Shown piece after piece: positions 25,563 through 34,135 of a DNA stretch of 49,722 bases. The stretch is from a virus, in the IMG/VR virus record IMGVR_UViG_3300049491_000329, positions 1 to 49,722 of that record. One strand, given 5' to 3'. The notes under the pieces are model-generated. The model did not search any database, had not been told where the DNA came from, and worked only from the letters and a program-made list of their open reading frames with translations. The stretch's first letter is position 1. Every line of letters begins with the position of its first letter. A program made the position numbers and the translations under genes.

Positions 25563-26690
25563 TCAGGACTTCCAGTGTTTGCCACGTGTCGCTTGGCTGG
25601 CGGGCCGGGTCCACGGCTCATGCGTCGGAATGATGCTTGGTGGCTCAGGGCACTCGGCGCTTGCGGCGCTTGGGCCGTTCAGGTGAATGTTCGACGCGGT
25701 CTGTAGCAGGTCACCACTTGCCAGGATGTTGAACGCGGCCGAGCTCTCGAGGTTCAGGCCAGCTCCGGACAGGTGAGCCGCGCCGCAGCCAGCCAGCTTC
25801 AGCGAGCCGCCCGCTTGGATGGACACGTCGCCACCAGCGTCGAGGTTGATGTCACCGACCGCGGTGAGGTTGAAGTCGCCGCCAGACGAGATGCTGACGC
25901 CACCAGCGGCGTACAGGTGCACTCGACCGTCTTGGTCCAGCTCGATCCATGACGCGCCCTTCGCGGTGCTGACGTAGATCCGCTCGTTCGCGTCGTCCAG
26001 AATGATCTGGTGCCCAGCGCTGGTCTTGATCCGCACTCGCCCGTTCTCTGGGTTGTCTTGCATGATTAGGCTGTGCCGCCCTGGGGTGGTGAGCACGTAC
26101 GTCTGTGGGTCGAACTGCGGCACCACCTTGCCACCCACCGTCTTCTTCGGCTCGATCAGGTCCGTCTGGTACCCTTGCGTGCCGTCCTTGTCGGTCTGGT
26201 CCTGTGCAACCGCGCGCTCGTACGCGCCACGGGTCTGCGCCTCAGAGGCGTCGAGCTTGTTCCGGAACTGCGCGTTCAGGTTTGAGGTCTGTGGCTCGAC
26301 TGGATCAAGCGTGTCGGAGATTGGGGCCTTAGCGAGGTCAGCACGGTTGCGACCGACTGGCAGCGAGCGGTTCCCGTGGTCACGGAAGTACGAGCCCATG
26401 TACACCCGACGGTTCGGGTCGTTGTACAGGAAGCCGACGATCACCAGGGCGCCGTTCTTCGGCACCGCAAAGAACCCGTACGACATGAACCCTGGCGTCA
26501 CCTGCGCGCTTGGTCCAGCCGGATAGTCACGAGTCTGCCCAGCCAACGGCGACATGTACGTCGCCCATGGCAGGTTCTCAATCTCGTACAGGTCGCCGTC
26601 CAGCCCTGGCACCCAGATCTTGACGCGCCCCATCTGCTGAGGATCGTTCGTGTCGACGACGACACCTTCCATCATGCCCATGCTCATCAC
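25563..26690 (-). CDS. 5: baseplate central spike protein, gp5/gpV-like without lysozyme, 375 aa
   Basis: Residues ~7-120 form the OB-fold of gp5/VgrG/gpV spikes: GVVVDTNDPQQMGRVKIWVPG, then PKNGALVIVGFLYNDPNRRVY. After a charged linker, residues ~195-345 include a long series of short beta strands with repeated Gly-Gly-Asp turns (SSGGDFNLTAVGDINLDAGG and following), typical of the trimeric beta-helix needle. The lysozyme domain of T4 gp5 is absent; peptidoglycan cleavage may fall to the separate M23/GH108 protein. The PAAR protein probably caps it. The ATG overlaps the hub gene's stop by four bases. Confidence 0.85.
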   Translation of the reverse strand: MMSMGMMEGVVVDTNDPQQMGRVKIWVPGLDGDLYEIENLPWATYMSPLAGQTRDYPAGPSAQVTPGFMSYGFFAVPKNGALVIVGFLYNDPNRRVYMGSYFRDHGNRSLPVGRNRADLAKAPISDTLDPVEPQTSNLNAQFRNKLDASEAQTRGAYERAVAQDQTDKDGTQGYQTDLIEPKKTVGGKVVPQFDPQTYVLTTPGRHSLIMQDNPENGRVRIKTSAGHQIILDDANERIYVSTAKGASWIELDQDGRVHLYAAGGVSISSGGDFNLTAVGDINLDAGGDVSIQAGGSLKLAGCGAAHLSGAGLNLESSAAFNILASGDLLQTASNIHLNGPSAASAECPEPPSIIPTHEPWTRPASQATRGKHWKS

Positions 26691-28864
26691 TTCTCCTGCG
26701 CTTTGTTCACCACGCCGCCATCGGCGACCGGTGAGGAGTACCCGTACACGCTGTACGATGAGAGCTCAAGGTCCTGCGTGAACTTCACGCCATCGATCTT
26801 GGACGTGATCTTGCTCAGCCAGTAGTAGTTGTCGTACAGCAGCTTCTGCGAGAAGTTCTGGCCAGCGATCAGCTCGTTGGTCGTGAAGTCGACGTTCGGG
26901 CCGAACACGTTCACCTTGACAAACACTGGGCTGGACACGAAGCTCGGGCCAGTCAGCATGCGCACGTCCACCGCACCACGTGGCAGCGGCGTCTTGCCAT
27001 CGAGGCGGAGCAGGTTCCGATCAAAGTTCGCACGGTACTGCGACTTCACCGCGGTGTTCGCGGAGCTGGTGACCCCGCCAGCAGCGGTGATGGTCAGCCC
27101 GTTCACGTGCTGTGGCACCTGCGTAAGTGCAACTTGCGCGAACAGATCAGGGTTTCCACGCAGCTCGAGCTTCGCGTTAATCGGCCCAGCATTGTAGAAC
27201 GCTGACAGGTTCCGTTGGTACTGTTGGTTCAGCTCGCCAGGTGTGGCGTCACCGGTTTGGCGGGCGTTCGCCGCGAAGTTCGAGAAGTTCTTGCTCTCGG
27301 CCGCGGTACGTTGTGGAATCAACAGCGGGTCCTTGGCCTTCATGCCCTGCACGGTCCGCGTGTCCTGACCGACGCCGTCGCCATCCTCAGACTTCTGGCC
27401 AGCATCTGACACGGAGTTCAGCACGCTCGCACCGAGCTTCACGCCGCGGAGCAGCAGCCAGTTCAGGTTCTCGATCTTGAGGTCAAGGTGCAGCACGTCC
27501 AGGTTCTTGCCACTGAAGATGTAGTCCAGCTCGATGAAGTTCCGTGGCAGCTTCTTGGTTGCGTGCCGCGCGTCCTTCACCTCTTGCCCGGCCTCGTTCA
27601 CGTACATGAACAGCTGGGTGTCACGGCTCTGTGCTGAGGCCTGGTTGGTTGCAGTCTCGTTCAGCGCGACGTTCGGCACCAGGTACTCGACCACGTCGAT
27701 GTGCACGGTGAACGAGCTGTCATCACTGGTCACGGTCACCAGGTGCTTGTAGTACTTCAGGTTCCCCTGTTGGTCCTGTTTCTTGGTGAAGTTCCCGAGC
27801 TCGGCGACCTTCGCCGTCTGGCTGAAGATCACGTCCAACACCTCGGTGATTGTGAGGTTCGGATTCACCGCGACGTACGCGTCCTTGGCAGGGCTGTTCG
27901 CGTTCGCTTGCGCCTTCTTTTGAGCCTCTGCCGCGGTGGTGGCTTTCTGAGTCTCAGCGGCAACGAGCTGCTTGAACACGGTCTCCACCGCGCTGTGCTG
28001 TGTCGGTCCGTTGAACTCGAAACCGGCCCAGCCACCCTCGGATGTTGGGTCACCGTCTCCTGGCAGTGTGATCATGTACTGGACTGGGCGACCGAAGTTC
28101 CCAACCGTGGTGTCTTTCTGCCCAGAGGTCTGTGTCACCGCGTTCAGCTCACCGTACCGCTTGAGCGACTCGGCGTTCAAGTTCTCCTCGAACGACTTCA
28201 CCATCGCACCGAGCGTGTTCGCACCAGCGCCTGTGAAGTACGAGCTGGCGGTGCCGATCGAGGTCCACTTCGCATTGTACCCGGCGTTCGATGGCATGCC
28301 GATCATTGGGTGCAGGGTGCAGGCGTAGACGCCGCGCGTGTCGTTCAGATCGACTTGGATCTTGTCGAAGATTGCCGGAATCGTGACCGACTGCACGGTC
28401 TTGCTGGTGCCGTCAGCCAGGTGACCAACGAACAGGATACGCACCAGCAGCGTCATGCCGTTGAAGCTGACTTGGAGCTTGCGGTCCATCAGGTACTGCA
28501 AGAAGTTTGCGAACGAGATGCCGACGTTGTCAATCACGTTGAATGACATCGCGACCGCGGCGTTGTGCGGTGAGCGTGAGCCAGGCACCGTGAAGCCGGA
28601 GATCAGGGTGTCCATCGAGAAGTTCTCGATCGTGAACTGTGAGAACCGACGGGTGTCCAACATCAGGAACACCTTGCCGTTCGCGTTCCTCAGCCGAACT
28701 TCTCCACCCAGGGTCTTGCATGCATCGATCGCCTGAAGGCTCTCGGCTTGGGCTCGATCACTCTGGTCGGTGAAGGCACGGATGTCCTCAGTTGTACGGC
28801 ACGCCAGCACGGTGTAGTGCACGCTGTGCGAGTTGAACTGGTCTAGCGGGTTCACTGTCTTCAT
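26687..28864 (-). CDS. putative baseplate hub protein (gp27 position), 725 aa
   Basis: Lies directly before the gp5 spike gene, where a hub protein is expected. The sequence is beta-rich with FTIENFSMDTLISGFTVPG and an adjacent YLMDRKLQVSFNG...RILFVGH segment early on, and a helical Ala/Gln/Lys-rich stretch at about 300-330. No gp27 motif is distinctive enough to name it from the sequence alone, and 725 residues is much longer than T4 gp27 (about 390). The assignment therefore rests on position, overlap with gp5 and gp53, and the absence of enzymatic motifs. It could be a fusion of hub and another wedge function. Confidence 0.6.
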   Translation of the reverse strand: MKTVNPLDQFNSHSVHYTVLACRTTEDIRAFTDQSDRAQAESLQAIDACKTLGGEVRLRNANGKVFLMLDTRRFSQFTIENFSMDTLISGFTVPGSRSPHNAAVAMSFNVIDNVGISFANFLQYLMDRKLQVSFNGMTLLVRILFVGHLADGTSKTVQSVTIPAIFDKIQVDLNDTRGVYACTLHPMIGMPSNAGYNAKWTSIGTASSYFTGAGANTLGAMVKSFEENLNAESLKRYGELNAVTQTSGQKDTTVGNFGRPVQYMITLPGDGDPTSEGGWAGFEFNGPTQHSAVETVFKQLVAAETQKATTAAEAQKKAQANANSPAKDAYVAVNPNLTITEVLDVIFSQTAKVAELGNFTKKQDQQGNLKYYKHLVTVTSDDSSFTVHIDVVEYLVPNVALNETATNQASAQSRDTQLFMYVNEAGQEVKDARHATKKLPRNFIELDYIFSGKNLDVLHLDLKIENLNWLLLRGVKLGASVLNSVSDAGQKSEDGDGVGQDTRTVQGMKAKDPLLIPQRTAAESKNFSNFAANARQTGDATPGELNQQYQRNLSAFYNAGPINAKLELRGNPDLFAQVALTQVPQHVNGLTITAAGGVTSSANTAVKSQYRANFDRNLLRLDGKTPLPRGAVDVRMLTGPSFVSSPVFVKVNVFGPNVDFTTNELIAGQNFSQKLLYDNYYWLSKITSKIDGVKFTQDLELSSYSVYGYSSPVADGGVVNKAQEK

Positions 28865-29235
28865 ACGATCGGCGTGATGGCTGATAGTGGAACCTCACGT
28901 GCGCTTGGGTATCCACCTTGCTTGCCGCTCAGCATGGCTTGAGCGCGAGACTTGGATGGGATGCGAATCACACGGCCAATCGTGATCTCGTTGTACGGAT
29001 CTAGGATCGCATTGTACTGCGCGAGCACCCACCAGAGCTTGCTGTCACCGAGGAACGCCACGCTAATCAGATCGAGACGGCCTTCGGTGTTCGTATCAAC
29101 CACGTACGTGGTGTCTGACGAGTCGAGCTTGAACACCACTCGCTCCCACCACTCGAGGGCGTTCGTGTTCACCTCGGTCTGACCACCGGCCACGTACCGT
29201 GAGTTCGCCACCAGCGTTGAGTTACGTTCAGCCAT
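28861..29235 (-). CDS. 53: LysM-like baseplate wedge protein gp53, 124 aa
   Basis: A LysM-like core covers most of the protein: YVVDTNTEGRLDLISVAFLG, DSKLWWVLAQYNAILDP and EITIGRVIRIPS. This matches T4 gp53 and related small LysM baseplate proteins that clamp neighbouring wedges. The ATG at 29235 overlaps the gp48 stop by 8 bases, and the gene's own stop overlaps the hub ATG by four. At 124 residues it is shorter than T4 gp53 (196), keeping mainly the LysM domain. Confidence 0.75.
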   Translation of the reverse strand: MAERNSTLVANSRYVAGGQTEVNTNALEWWERVVFKLDSSDTTYVVDTNTEGRLDLISVAFLGDSKLWWVLAQYNAILDPYNEITIGRVIRIPSKSRAQAMLSGKQGGYPSAREVPLSAITPIV

Positions 29236-30697
29236 TCTTCTGCCCGTCCAATGTTCCAAGCTTGCCGTACAGCACGCGGATCTGCTTGTTCAGATCGTCA
29301 CGGATCTGGAGCTGGTTGACGCTTGCGGCGAAGATCTCATTCTTCTTGATTGGATCAGTCTCGGCGGCGTACGCCGACTTGCCAACGTCGATCGCATTCG
29401 AGTACGAGGTGCTCTGCGCCTGCAACGTGTTGATCTCGTTCACGATCAAGGAGCGAGTTGCGGCTTGCGAAGCGGCTGCCTGCTCAGGTGGCTGCGCCAT
29501 CGTGCTGTCACCGCTGGTCGCCTTAGCGCTGGTGTTCCCAATCGCCTCGGCAGTCTGATCTGGCGAGTTCCCGTCGCGTCGATCGTTGAACGAGGCTTGT
29601 GGTACGCCGTTCGTCACACCTTGCGCCCCGCCAACTGGCTCGGCGTTGGTTGGCGCTTCTGACTGCGCCTCGCTGAACGAGAACGCGTCGACCATGTGAC
29701 CGAGGCGGAACGCCACAAGATCGAACCCGTTGAACTGCTGGGCGCTGAAGCTCTCAACCATCACGATGTTCACTTGCATCACGGTTGGGAACGGCACGAG
29801 CTGGCCGTTCTTATCGACCTCGTTGGTTGGGATCCAGTCCACGTCCTTTGGCCACACCCAGCTCAGTGAGGTGATCACCACGGGTACCGTGCCGACCAGG
29901 CCACGCCAGCCAGAGAACTGCAGCACTGGTGGTGGCGCGCCAAGCTTGCCACTTGCGGCGAACTGGATCCGTTGCTTCTCACCGAAGTACGGCATCGACC
30001 AGCCACGCAAGGTGTTCAGGTACCGCAGGTTCCGGTGTGCCTCATCACGGGTGCGGCACGTGAAGGTCGCGCTGATCTGCCACTGCGTGCTCTTGGTGCC
30101 CTTGTACTTCTGGAACTCACCTGGCATCTGGCTGATCGAGAGCGCCTCGTAGTCAATGCCACGAGTCTCCGTGACCTCTGGTGTGACGTCGAACTCGACC
30201 ACACGCTCGTTCAGCGGCTCAACTGGGAAGTTCACGTCGTTCTGGATGATCGTGCTCTCGCCGTCATTGGTCGAGGCAGTGAGCTTCACCTTGTGGAACG
30301 TGTTCTGAGCGGCGCCGTCCGTGCCGGTCTCTTGCTTGATCGCGGACGCGGTGGCCGAGCTGGTTGTCGCACCAAGCGCCGCGGCCTTCAGCGCGCCGCC
30401 TTTGCCGTCGAACGACAGGAACGACTTCAGCTTCTGCTCCGCGGTGTTCAGGCCGTCGGCCAACGAGGTGCCGAACGCGCTCACCCCTTGAGCCGCGCTG
30501 GCGTACAAGGACGCGAAGCTCGGGGCGCCTTGGCTCTGGCGGTCGAACTGGCCAGTTCCACCGAACGTGTTCTGCACGGCGGTGAAGCTCTCGTTCAGCT
30601 TCACACCAACTGACGGCAGCGAGTAGTCCACCGCTTGGTTCAGCGGCAGGCTCGAGGTCAGAGTAGGCAGGCTGAACGCCGAATCAAGCAGTCCCAT
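29228..30697 (-). CDS. 48: baseplate tail-tube cap protein gp48-like, 489 aa
   Basis: The middle part (about 200-355) matches the gp48/gp54 tube-like fold: HRNLRYLNTLRGWSMPYFGE, PPVLQFSGWRG, VPVVITSLSWVWPKDVDWIP and MQVNIVMVESFSAQQFNGFD. In T4, gp48 sits on the hub and starts tail-tube polymerisation around the tape measure. The C-terminal ~120 residues are Gln/Ala/Ser-rich, partly helical and unlike T4, making the protein longer (T4 gp48 about 364). It overlaps the nucleotidyltransferase gene by 14 bases and gp53 by 8. A gp54 identity cannot be excluded. Confidence 0.75.
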   Translation of the reverse strand: MGLLDSAFSLPTLTSSLPLNQAVDYSLPSVGVKLNESFTAVQNTFGGTGQFDRQSQGAPSFASLYASAAQGVSAFGTSLADGLNTAEQKLKSFLSFDGKGGALKAAALGATTSSATASAIKQETGTDGAAQNTFHKVKLTASTNDGESTIIQNDVNFPVEPLNERVVEFDVTPEVTETRGIDYEALSISQMPGEFQKYKGTKSTQWQISATFTCRTRDEAHRNLRYLNTLRGWSMPYFGEKQRIQFAASGKLGAPPPVLQFSGWRGLVGTVPVVITSLSWVWPKDVDWIPTNEVDKNGQLVPFPTVMQVNIVMVESFSAQQFNGFDLVAFRLGHMVDAFSFSEAQSEAPTNAEPVGGAQGVTNGVPQASFNDRRDGNSPDQTAEAIGNTSAKATSGDSTMAQPPEQAAASQAATRSLIVNEINTLQAQSTSYSNAIDVGKSAYAAETDPIKKNEIFAASVNQLQIRDDLNKQIRVLYGKLGTLDGQKNG

Positions 30698-31391
30698 CGT
30701 CGTCCTTCATGGTGGCCATTGAGGCCTTGATCTTGTCGAACATCAGCTTCGCCAGCTTCGGATTCCGGGTCAGGCCGGTGATGATCGCGAACTTGTCGAG
30801 CTCGTCCTTGGAGACAGCATGGCGGGCCAGTGAGCCGCTGACCATGTGTGTCGGAATCTCGTCGTCGGTGTACTGCAACAGGTCGTCCAACGCCGCGGTC
30901 TTGTCGAGCTTGTCCAGCCCGCCAGAGGTTGAGGCCTCCGCGTCGCGATCGAGCTTGATCAGGTAGTGGTCGATCGGCTTCTCATCCGGCCCCTTGAAGT
31001 ACTTGTCGAGCAACTCGAGGTACTTGTCGGCACGGTCGGAGCCAGCAGCCACCGCGATCGGTTCGAATCCTGCGGCACGAGCCGCATGAAACGCGTCCAT
31101 TGCCGAGCCAGCGATCAGGAACTTCACGCCGTTCGCCTTGCCAGAGCCGGTCATGAACGACACGCGCTCCTCGCCGGTCAGCGGGTTCTTGGTCTTGTCC
31201 TCGGACGTCTTCTTGCCTTCCACCACAACGACCACCGGAACAGGGTCAAGCCGCAGTTCAGGGTTCGCACGGATGTACTTCTTCACCGCGTCAATCACCT
31301 CGTAGTGACCGATCGTCGGAGGATTGAAGCGCCCCACGACGATGGCGGCACGCTTGGTCGCTGGCTTAGAGGCGGAGGCTTGTTCGGTCAT
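30684..31391 (-). CDS. HxGH-type nucleotidyltransferase (cytidylyl/adenylyltransferase family), 235 aa
   Basis: Nucleotidyltransferase signatures: GRFNPPTIGHYEVI (20-33) with the (H/T)-x-G-H site, a conserved AAGSDRADK (115-123) and SGSLAR (185-190), equivalent to I-S-G-T-x-x-R. The family includes NMN adenylyltransferase and glycerol-3-phosphate cytidylyltransferase; the substrate cannot be read from the motifs. The start is the ATG at 31391, only five bases after a late-promoter box and without a ribosome site. Its position heading the baseplate operon and overlapping gp48 by 14 bases is unexpected for a metabolic enzyme. It may be a virion component or may reuse nucleotides late in infection. 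Confidence 0.8.
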   Translation of the reverse strand: MTEQASASKPATKRAAIVVGRFNPPTIGHYEVIDAVKKYIRANPELRLDPVPVVVVVEGKKTSEDKTKNPLTGEERVSFMTGSGKANGVKFLIAGSAMDAFHAARAAGFEPIAVAAGSDRADKYLELLDKYFKGPDEKPIDHYLIKLDRDAEASTSGGLDKLDKTAALDDLLQYTDDEIPTHMVSGSLARHAVSKDELDKFAIITGLTRNPKLAKLMFDKIKASMATMKDDDGTA

Positions 31392-31396
31392 GGGCC

Positions 31397-31403
31397 TATT
31401 TAG
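31397..31403 (-). promoter_or_regulatory. T4-type late promoter, 5 bases before the start codon
   Basis: Minus-strand CCTAAATAGGCCC then ATG (31391). With a start six bases after the box, the mRNA would begin at the A of ATG. It drives the seven-gene baseplate operon down to the GNAT gene. Confidence 0.7.
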
Positions 31404-31427
31404 GTCGGTGCAGAACACGATCGCGGG

Positions 31428-31456
31428 GTCACACAGATCCCGGGTTGTAGTACAAT
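31428..31456 (+). promoter_or_regulatory. candidate sigma70-like promoter upstream of gp55
   Basis: GTCACA (31428-31433), 17 bases, TACAAT (31451-31456). It fits early or middle transcription into gp55. It lies back to back with the minus-strand late promoter at 31397. Confidence 0.3.
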
Positions 31457-31515
31457 CGTGCTCAAGTCCGTGGACGCTCAACCCGGGCAGGGTGGGGTGC
31501 AACCCGTTTTCTGGT

Positions 31516-31521
31516 TACAAT
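31516..31521 (+). promoter_or_regulatory. candidate -10 element (TACAAT) before gp55
   Basis: CTGGTTACAAT 31 bases before the gp55 ATG. The same 11 bases recur at 32108-32118, before the homing endonuclease/gp47 segment. No clear -35 was found. Confidence 0.3.
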
Positions 31522-31552
31522 CAACCCATGCTGTCCCAACCACAAGGTTCAC

Positions 31553-32065
31553 ATGACAGCGCTAACCGAAACGACCACCAAAGAACCGAAGCCAGTCAAG
31601 GTCAAGCCCGCGAAGAAAGAACGTGCGAAGTCCACCAAGGGCCAGTACGTCACGAACGCGCAGCTCCTCGAGGAGTTTCACATCTCGAAGGCACAAGGCA
31701 AGCTGACCGACAAGATGGCCGGGTACCTGATGAAGGTAGCCGAGAAGTACTCTTACCACCCATGGTTCGCTGGGTACTCGTTCCGTGAGGACATGGTCTG
31801 CACCGCCGTCGTCAATCTCTGCGCGAACTGGCACAAGTTCAACCCCGAGAAGCAGGAGAATCCTAATCCCTTCTCGTACTATACTACCGCTTGCTATCGC
31901 AGTTTCCTCTCCTATCTCGACGCTGAACGGAAAGAACGCGACATTCGCGATGAGTTGCTGATCGAGGCAGGTGCCAACCCCTCCTTCAACTATCAGGCGC
32001 GAGGCGGATCTTCTGGTAAGACCTCGGACGACACGGCATTCGTGGGCGGCGGCTCCGAGGATTGA
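31553..32065 (+). CDS. 55: late-transcription sigma factor gp55, 170 aa
   Basis: After a Lys-rich N-terminus (1-30), the sequence follows T4 gp55: YVTNAQLLEEF (32-42), then the sigma region-2 core with FREDMVCTAVVNLCANWHKF (78-97), NPFSYYTTACYRSFLSYLD (105-123) and a basic AERKERDIRDE. gp55 directs host RNA polymerase to late promoters, with gp33 and the sliding clamp in T4. It explains the many CTAAATA/GTAAATA boxes in this window. The gene order gp55, gp47, gp46 follows T4. The C-terminal Gly/Ser/Asp tail is the place of the clamp-binding motif in T4, but no clear hydrophobic clamp motif is visible. The ribosome site is AAGG. Confidence 0.85.
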   Translation: MTALTETTTKEPKPVKVKPAKKERAKSTKGQYVTNAQLLEEFHISKAQGKLTDKMAGYLMKVAEKYSYHPWFAGYSFREDMVCTAVVNLCANWHKFNPEKQENPNPFSYYTTACYRSFLSYLDAERKERDIRDELLIEAGANPSFNYQARGGSSGKTSDDTAFVGGGSED

Positions 32066-32112
32066 GGTTGGTCCTGAACACCATCTCGGGAAGAGGTGTA
32101 ACGATTCCTGGT

Positions 32113-32118
32113 TACAAT
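32113..32118 (+). promoter_or_regulatory. candidate -10 element (TACAAT) between gp55 and gp47
   Basis: CTGGTTACAAT matches the copy before gp55 exactly. It may be the ancestral gp47 promoter, now separated from gp47 by the inserted homing endonuclease gene. Confidence 0.3.
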
Positions 32119-32123
32119 TGCTC

Positions 32124-32130
32124 GTAAATA
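32124..32130 (+). promoter_or_regulatory. T4-type late promoter (GTAAATA) for the homing endonuclease
   Basis: CGTAAATAG, 25 bases before the ATG at 32156. An inverted copy (TATTTAC, 32141-32147) follows 10 bases later, so the two boxes face each other. Confidence 0.6.
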
Positions 32131-32155
32131 GTTACACAGATATTTACTTGAGCAC

Positions 32156-32866
32156 ATGTTCGTCTACACCATCACGCACAAAACCAATGGCAAACAATAC
32201 GTAGGGCTTGACACGGCCCCACTTACTGAATTGCATCGGGTGCGCTGTCACTTTGCCGCTGCGAGAGTTCTTAAGCGTGGTGGAGTCCTGAAGACCCGGA
32301 GCAAGATTGCAAATGCCATCGCCAAATATGGCGATGACTCCTTCATCATCAACATCGAAAAGACCTTCGATGATTTTGAAGCATGCAAGGACTTCGAGAT
32401 TGAACTGATTGCCTGCCGCGACACAGTCAAGAACGGCTACAACATCCTGCCAGGTGGCCAAGGAATGCCTCGTGATGATGACGTGAAAGACCCAGAGGTG
32501 CTAGCCGTGTTAAGGGAGGCTAGATCAAGAGGATCAAAGACCGCAAATCGAAATAGATGGGCCAAGCAAAATGCAAGGGCTGAGATGGGGGCGTGGCTTC
32601 ATACACCTGAAGTTGCCGCCAAGAAGGCTGATTCCCTCAGTCACTATTGGCAGATGCTTTCACCAGAAGACCGAGCGGCCAGATCTATAGCAAGAGCCGC
32701 CGGAAACCCCTGGCTTTATGTGTCTGGAGAGGACTCTGACACGAATCTTCGCTCATTGTTGAGGCGTCTCCCAAAGGGCAGCGTTTCACACAGAACCATC
32801 GAACAGATCGTGCGATTGGAGGGGAAGTATGAAGGGCATATTGTCATCGAGAAGCGAGCCAATTAA
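32156..32866 (+). CDS. GIY-YIG homing endonuclease, 236 aa
   Basis: The N-terminus has V-Y-T-I (3-6) and Q-Y-V-G (14-17) of the GIY-YIG fold, then HRVRCHF with candidate catalytic arginines, SKIANAIAKYGDDSFIINI and FEIELIACRD, whose Glu is the likely metal ligand, and YNILPGGQG. This follows T4 Seg/Mob-type free-standing endonucleases. The C-terminal half is basic and likely DNA-binding (ARSIARAAGNPWLYV). It sits between gp55 and gp47 and ends one base before the gp47 ATG. Its AT-rich codon use differs from both neighbours, indicating insertion. It has its own late promoter. Confidence 0.85.
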   Translation: MFVYTITHKTNGKQYVGLDTAPLTELHRVRCHFAAARVLKRGGVLKTRSKIANAIAKYGDDSFIINIEKTFDDFEACKDFEIELIACRDTVKNGYNILPGGQGMPRDDDVKDPEVLAVLREARSRGSKTANRNRWAKQNARAEMGAWLHTPEVAAKKADSLSHYWQMLSPEDRAARSIARAAGNPWLYVSGEDSDTNLRSLLRRLPKGSVSHRTIEQIVRLEGKYEGHIVIEKRAN

Positions 32867-32867
32867 A

Positions 32868-33905
32868 ATGAGGCTAGCTTGCTTTACCGACATCCACTGG
32901 GGCGCCCGCTCGAACTCTGACCAGCATCTCCAGGACTGCCTCGATTACATTGACTGGTTCTGCGCCCTCGCCATCAAGGAAAAGGCGACGCACATCGCGT
33001 TCCTGGGCGACTGGTTCGAGTCGCGAAACGCGATCAACGTTCGCACCCTGAAGTATTCGCAGGAAGGTGCCCGCCGCTTGAACGCACTCGGCTTGCCGAT
33101 CTTCTTCTTGGTCGGAAACCACGATCTGTACCACCGGTCGAACCGAGAGGTGTTCAGTACTGATCCGTTCGGCGACCTCACGAATTTCGTGATGGTGAAC
33201 GAGCCAATGGAGATCACCCCCGAACTATTCGCGACGCCATTCCTGTTCAAGGACGAGTACCCGAAGCTCGCCGAGCAGATCAACTCGTACAAGTACGTGC
33301 TAGGGCACTTCGAGTTCCGGAACTTCGTGGTCAGCGGTTCCGACCGACGCCTGGAACACGGGCCTGACGCATCTGCCTTCACTGGACCGAAGTACCTCTT
33401 GAGCGGCCACTTCCACATGCGGCAGCTGAACAAGAACGTGATCTACATCGGGAACACCTTCCCGACCACGTACGGTGACGCGGGCGACGACCAACGCGGC
33501 GCGGCGATTCTGCAGACCGACACCGAGGACCTGAACTTCTGGAACTACGAGAACGCCCCGCTGTTCTACAAGACTCGGCTGACACAGGTGCTTGCGGGCC
33601 AGGTTGAATTCAAGGAACGCTCACGCGTTCGGTGCTTGCTCGATGCCGACGTTGGGTACTCCGACGTGCAGGCGCTGCGCGAGGAGATGATGAGCATGTT
33701 CAAGCTCCGCGAGTTCAGCGTGGAGGAAGACGTGCAGTCCAAGCGCGACTCCATCAGCTCAGGCATGGAGCTCGAAGGCGAGCTTGACCTCTCCAGCCTG
33801 GACGCCACGGTGCGGCAGCTGATCCATGAAGGCGTGCAACCAACTCCGACGATCGATCCAGCCGTGCTGGTCGAGCTGTACGAGGAACTGAAGATCGAGA
33901 CATGA
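32868..33905 (+). CDS. 47: recombination nuclease subunit gp47 (Mre11/SbcD-like), 345 aa
   Basis: Calcineurin-like phosphoesterase motifs are complete: D8-x-H10 (FTDIHWG), GDWF (Asp48), GNHD (Asn84, His85), GHFEF (His147) and SGHFHMR (His181, His183). Length is close to T4 gp47 (339). With gp46 it forms the Mre11/Rad50-type complex that resects DNA ends for recombination-dependent replication. The ATG at 32868 is chosen because it aligns with the family N-terminus and follows the endonuclease stop; 13 extra codons upstream are rejected. It overlaps the next gene by four bases. Confidence 0.93.
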   Translation: MRLACFTDIHWGARSNSDQHLQDCLDYIDWFCALAIKEKATHIAFLGDWFESRNAINVRTLKYSQEGARRLNALGLPIFFLVGNHDLYHRSNREVFSTDPFGDLTNFVMVNEPMEITPELFATPFLFKDEYPKLAEQINSYKYVLGHFEFRNFVVSGSDRRLEHGPDASAFTGPKYLLSGHFHMRQLNKNVIYIGNTFPTTYGDAGDDQRGAAILQTDTEDLNFWNYENAPLFYKTRLTQVLAGQVEFKERSRVRCLLDADVGYSDVQALREEMMSMFKLREFSVEEDVQSKRDSISSGMELEGELDLSSLDATVRQLIHEGVQPTPTIDPAVLVELYEELKIET

Positions 33906-34135
33906 GCAAGACCCTGACGACTCGACGGCTGACCATCGACCTCGACGAGATCCACAAGATTCAGATCGAGGAAGACGACGTGATCATTGTTCAAGCGGAC
34001 ATGAGCGCGTGGTCAGGCACGCAGCGCATGAACTGGATCGACGCGATCCAGCGCGGCTTCAAGGACGTGTTCCCCGAGAACAAGACGGTCGTGCTGGACA
34101 AGAACATCCGCATCACGATCGCAAGCCTCAAGTGA
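33902..34135 (+). CDS. small hypothetical protein between gp47 and gp46, 77 aa
   Basis: Not recognised. It overlaps gp47 (ATGA) and the next gene (GTGA) by four bases each, so it is translated with the nuclease subunits. The sequence has beta strands (LTIDLDEIHKIQI, DVIIVQAD), a helix with MNWIDAIQRGF and a final strand pair (KTVVLDKNIRITIA). T4 also has small genes between 47 and 46. A role with the complex is possible but unproven. Confidence 0.75.
   Translation: MSKTLTTRRLTIDLDEIHKIQIEEDDVIIVQADMSAWSGTQRMNWIDAIQRGFKDVFPENKTVVLDKNIRITIASLK

Noticed and set aside
25563-26690. Lysozyme domain in the gp5-like spike, as in T4
   Set aside because: After the OB-fold the sequence goes through a charged linker directly to beta-helix repeats; no lysozyme motif is present.
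31060-31080. tRNA T-loop-like sequence GGTTCGAATCC
   Set aside because: No matching acceptor, anticodon or D arms were found; it lies inside the nucleotidyltransferase coding sequence.
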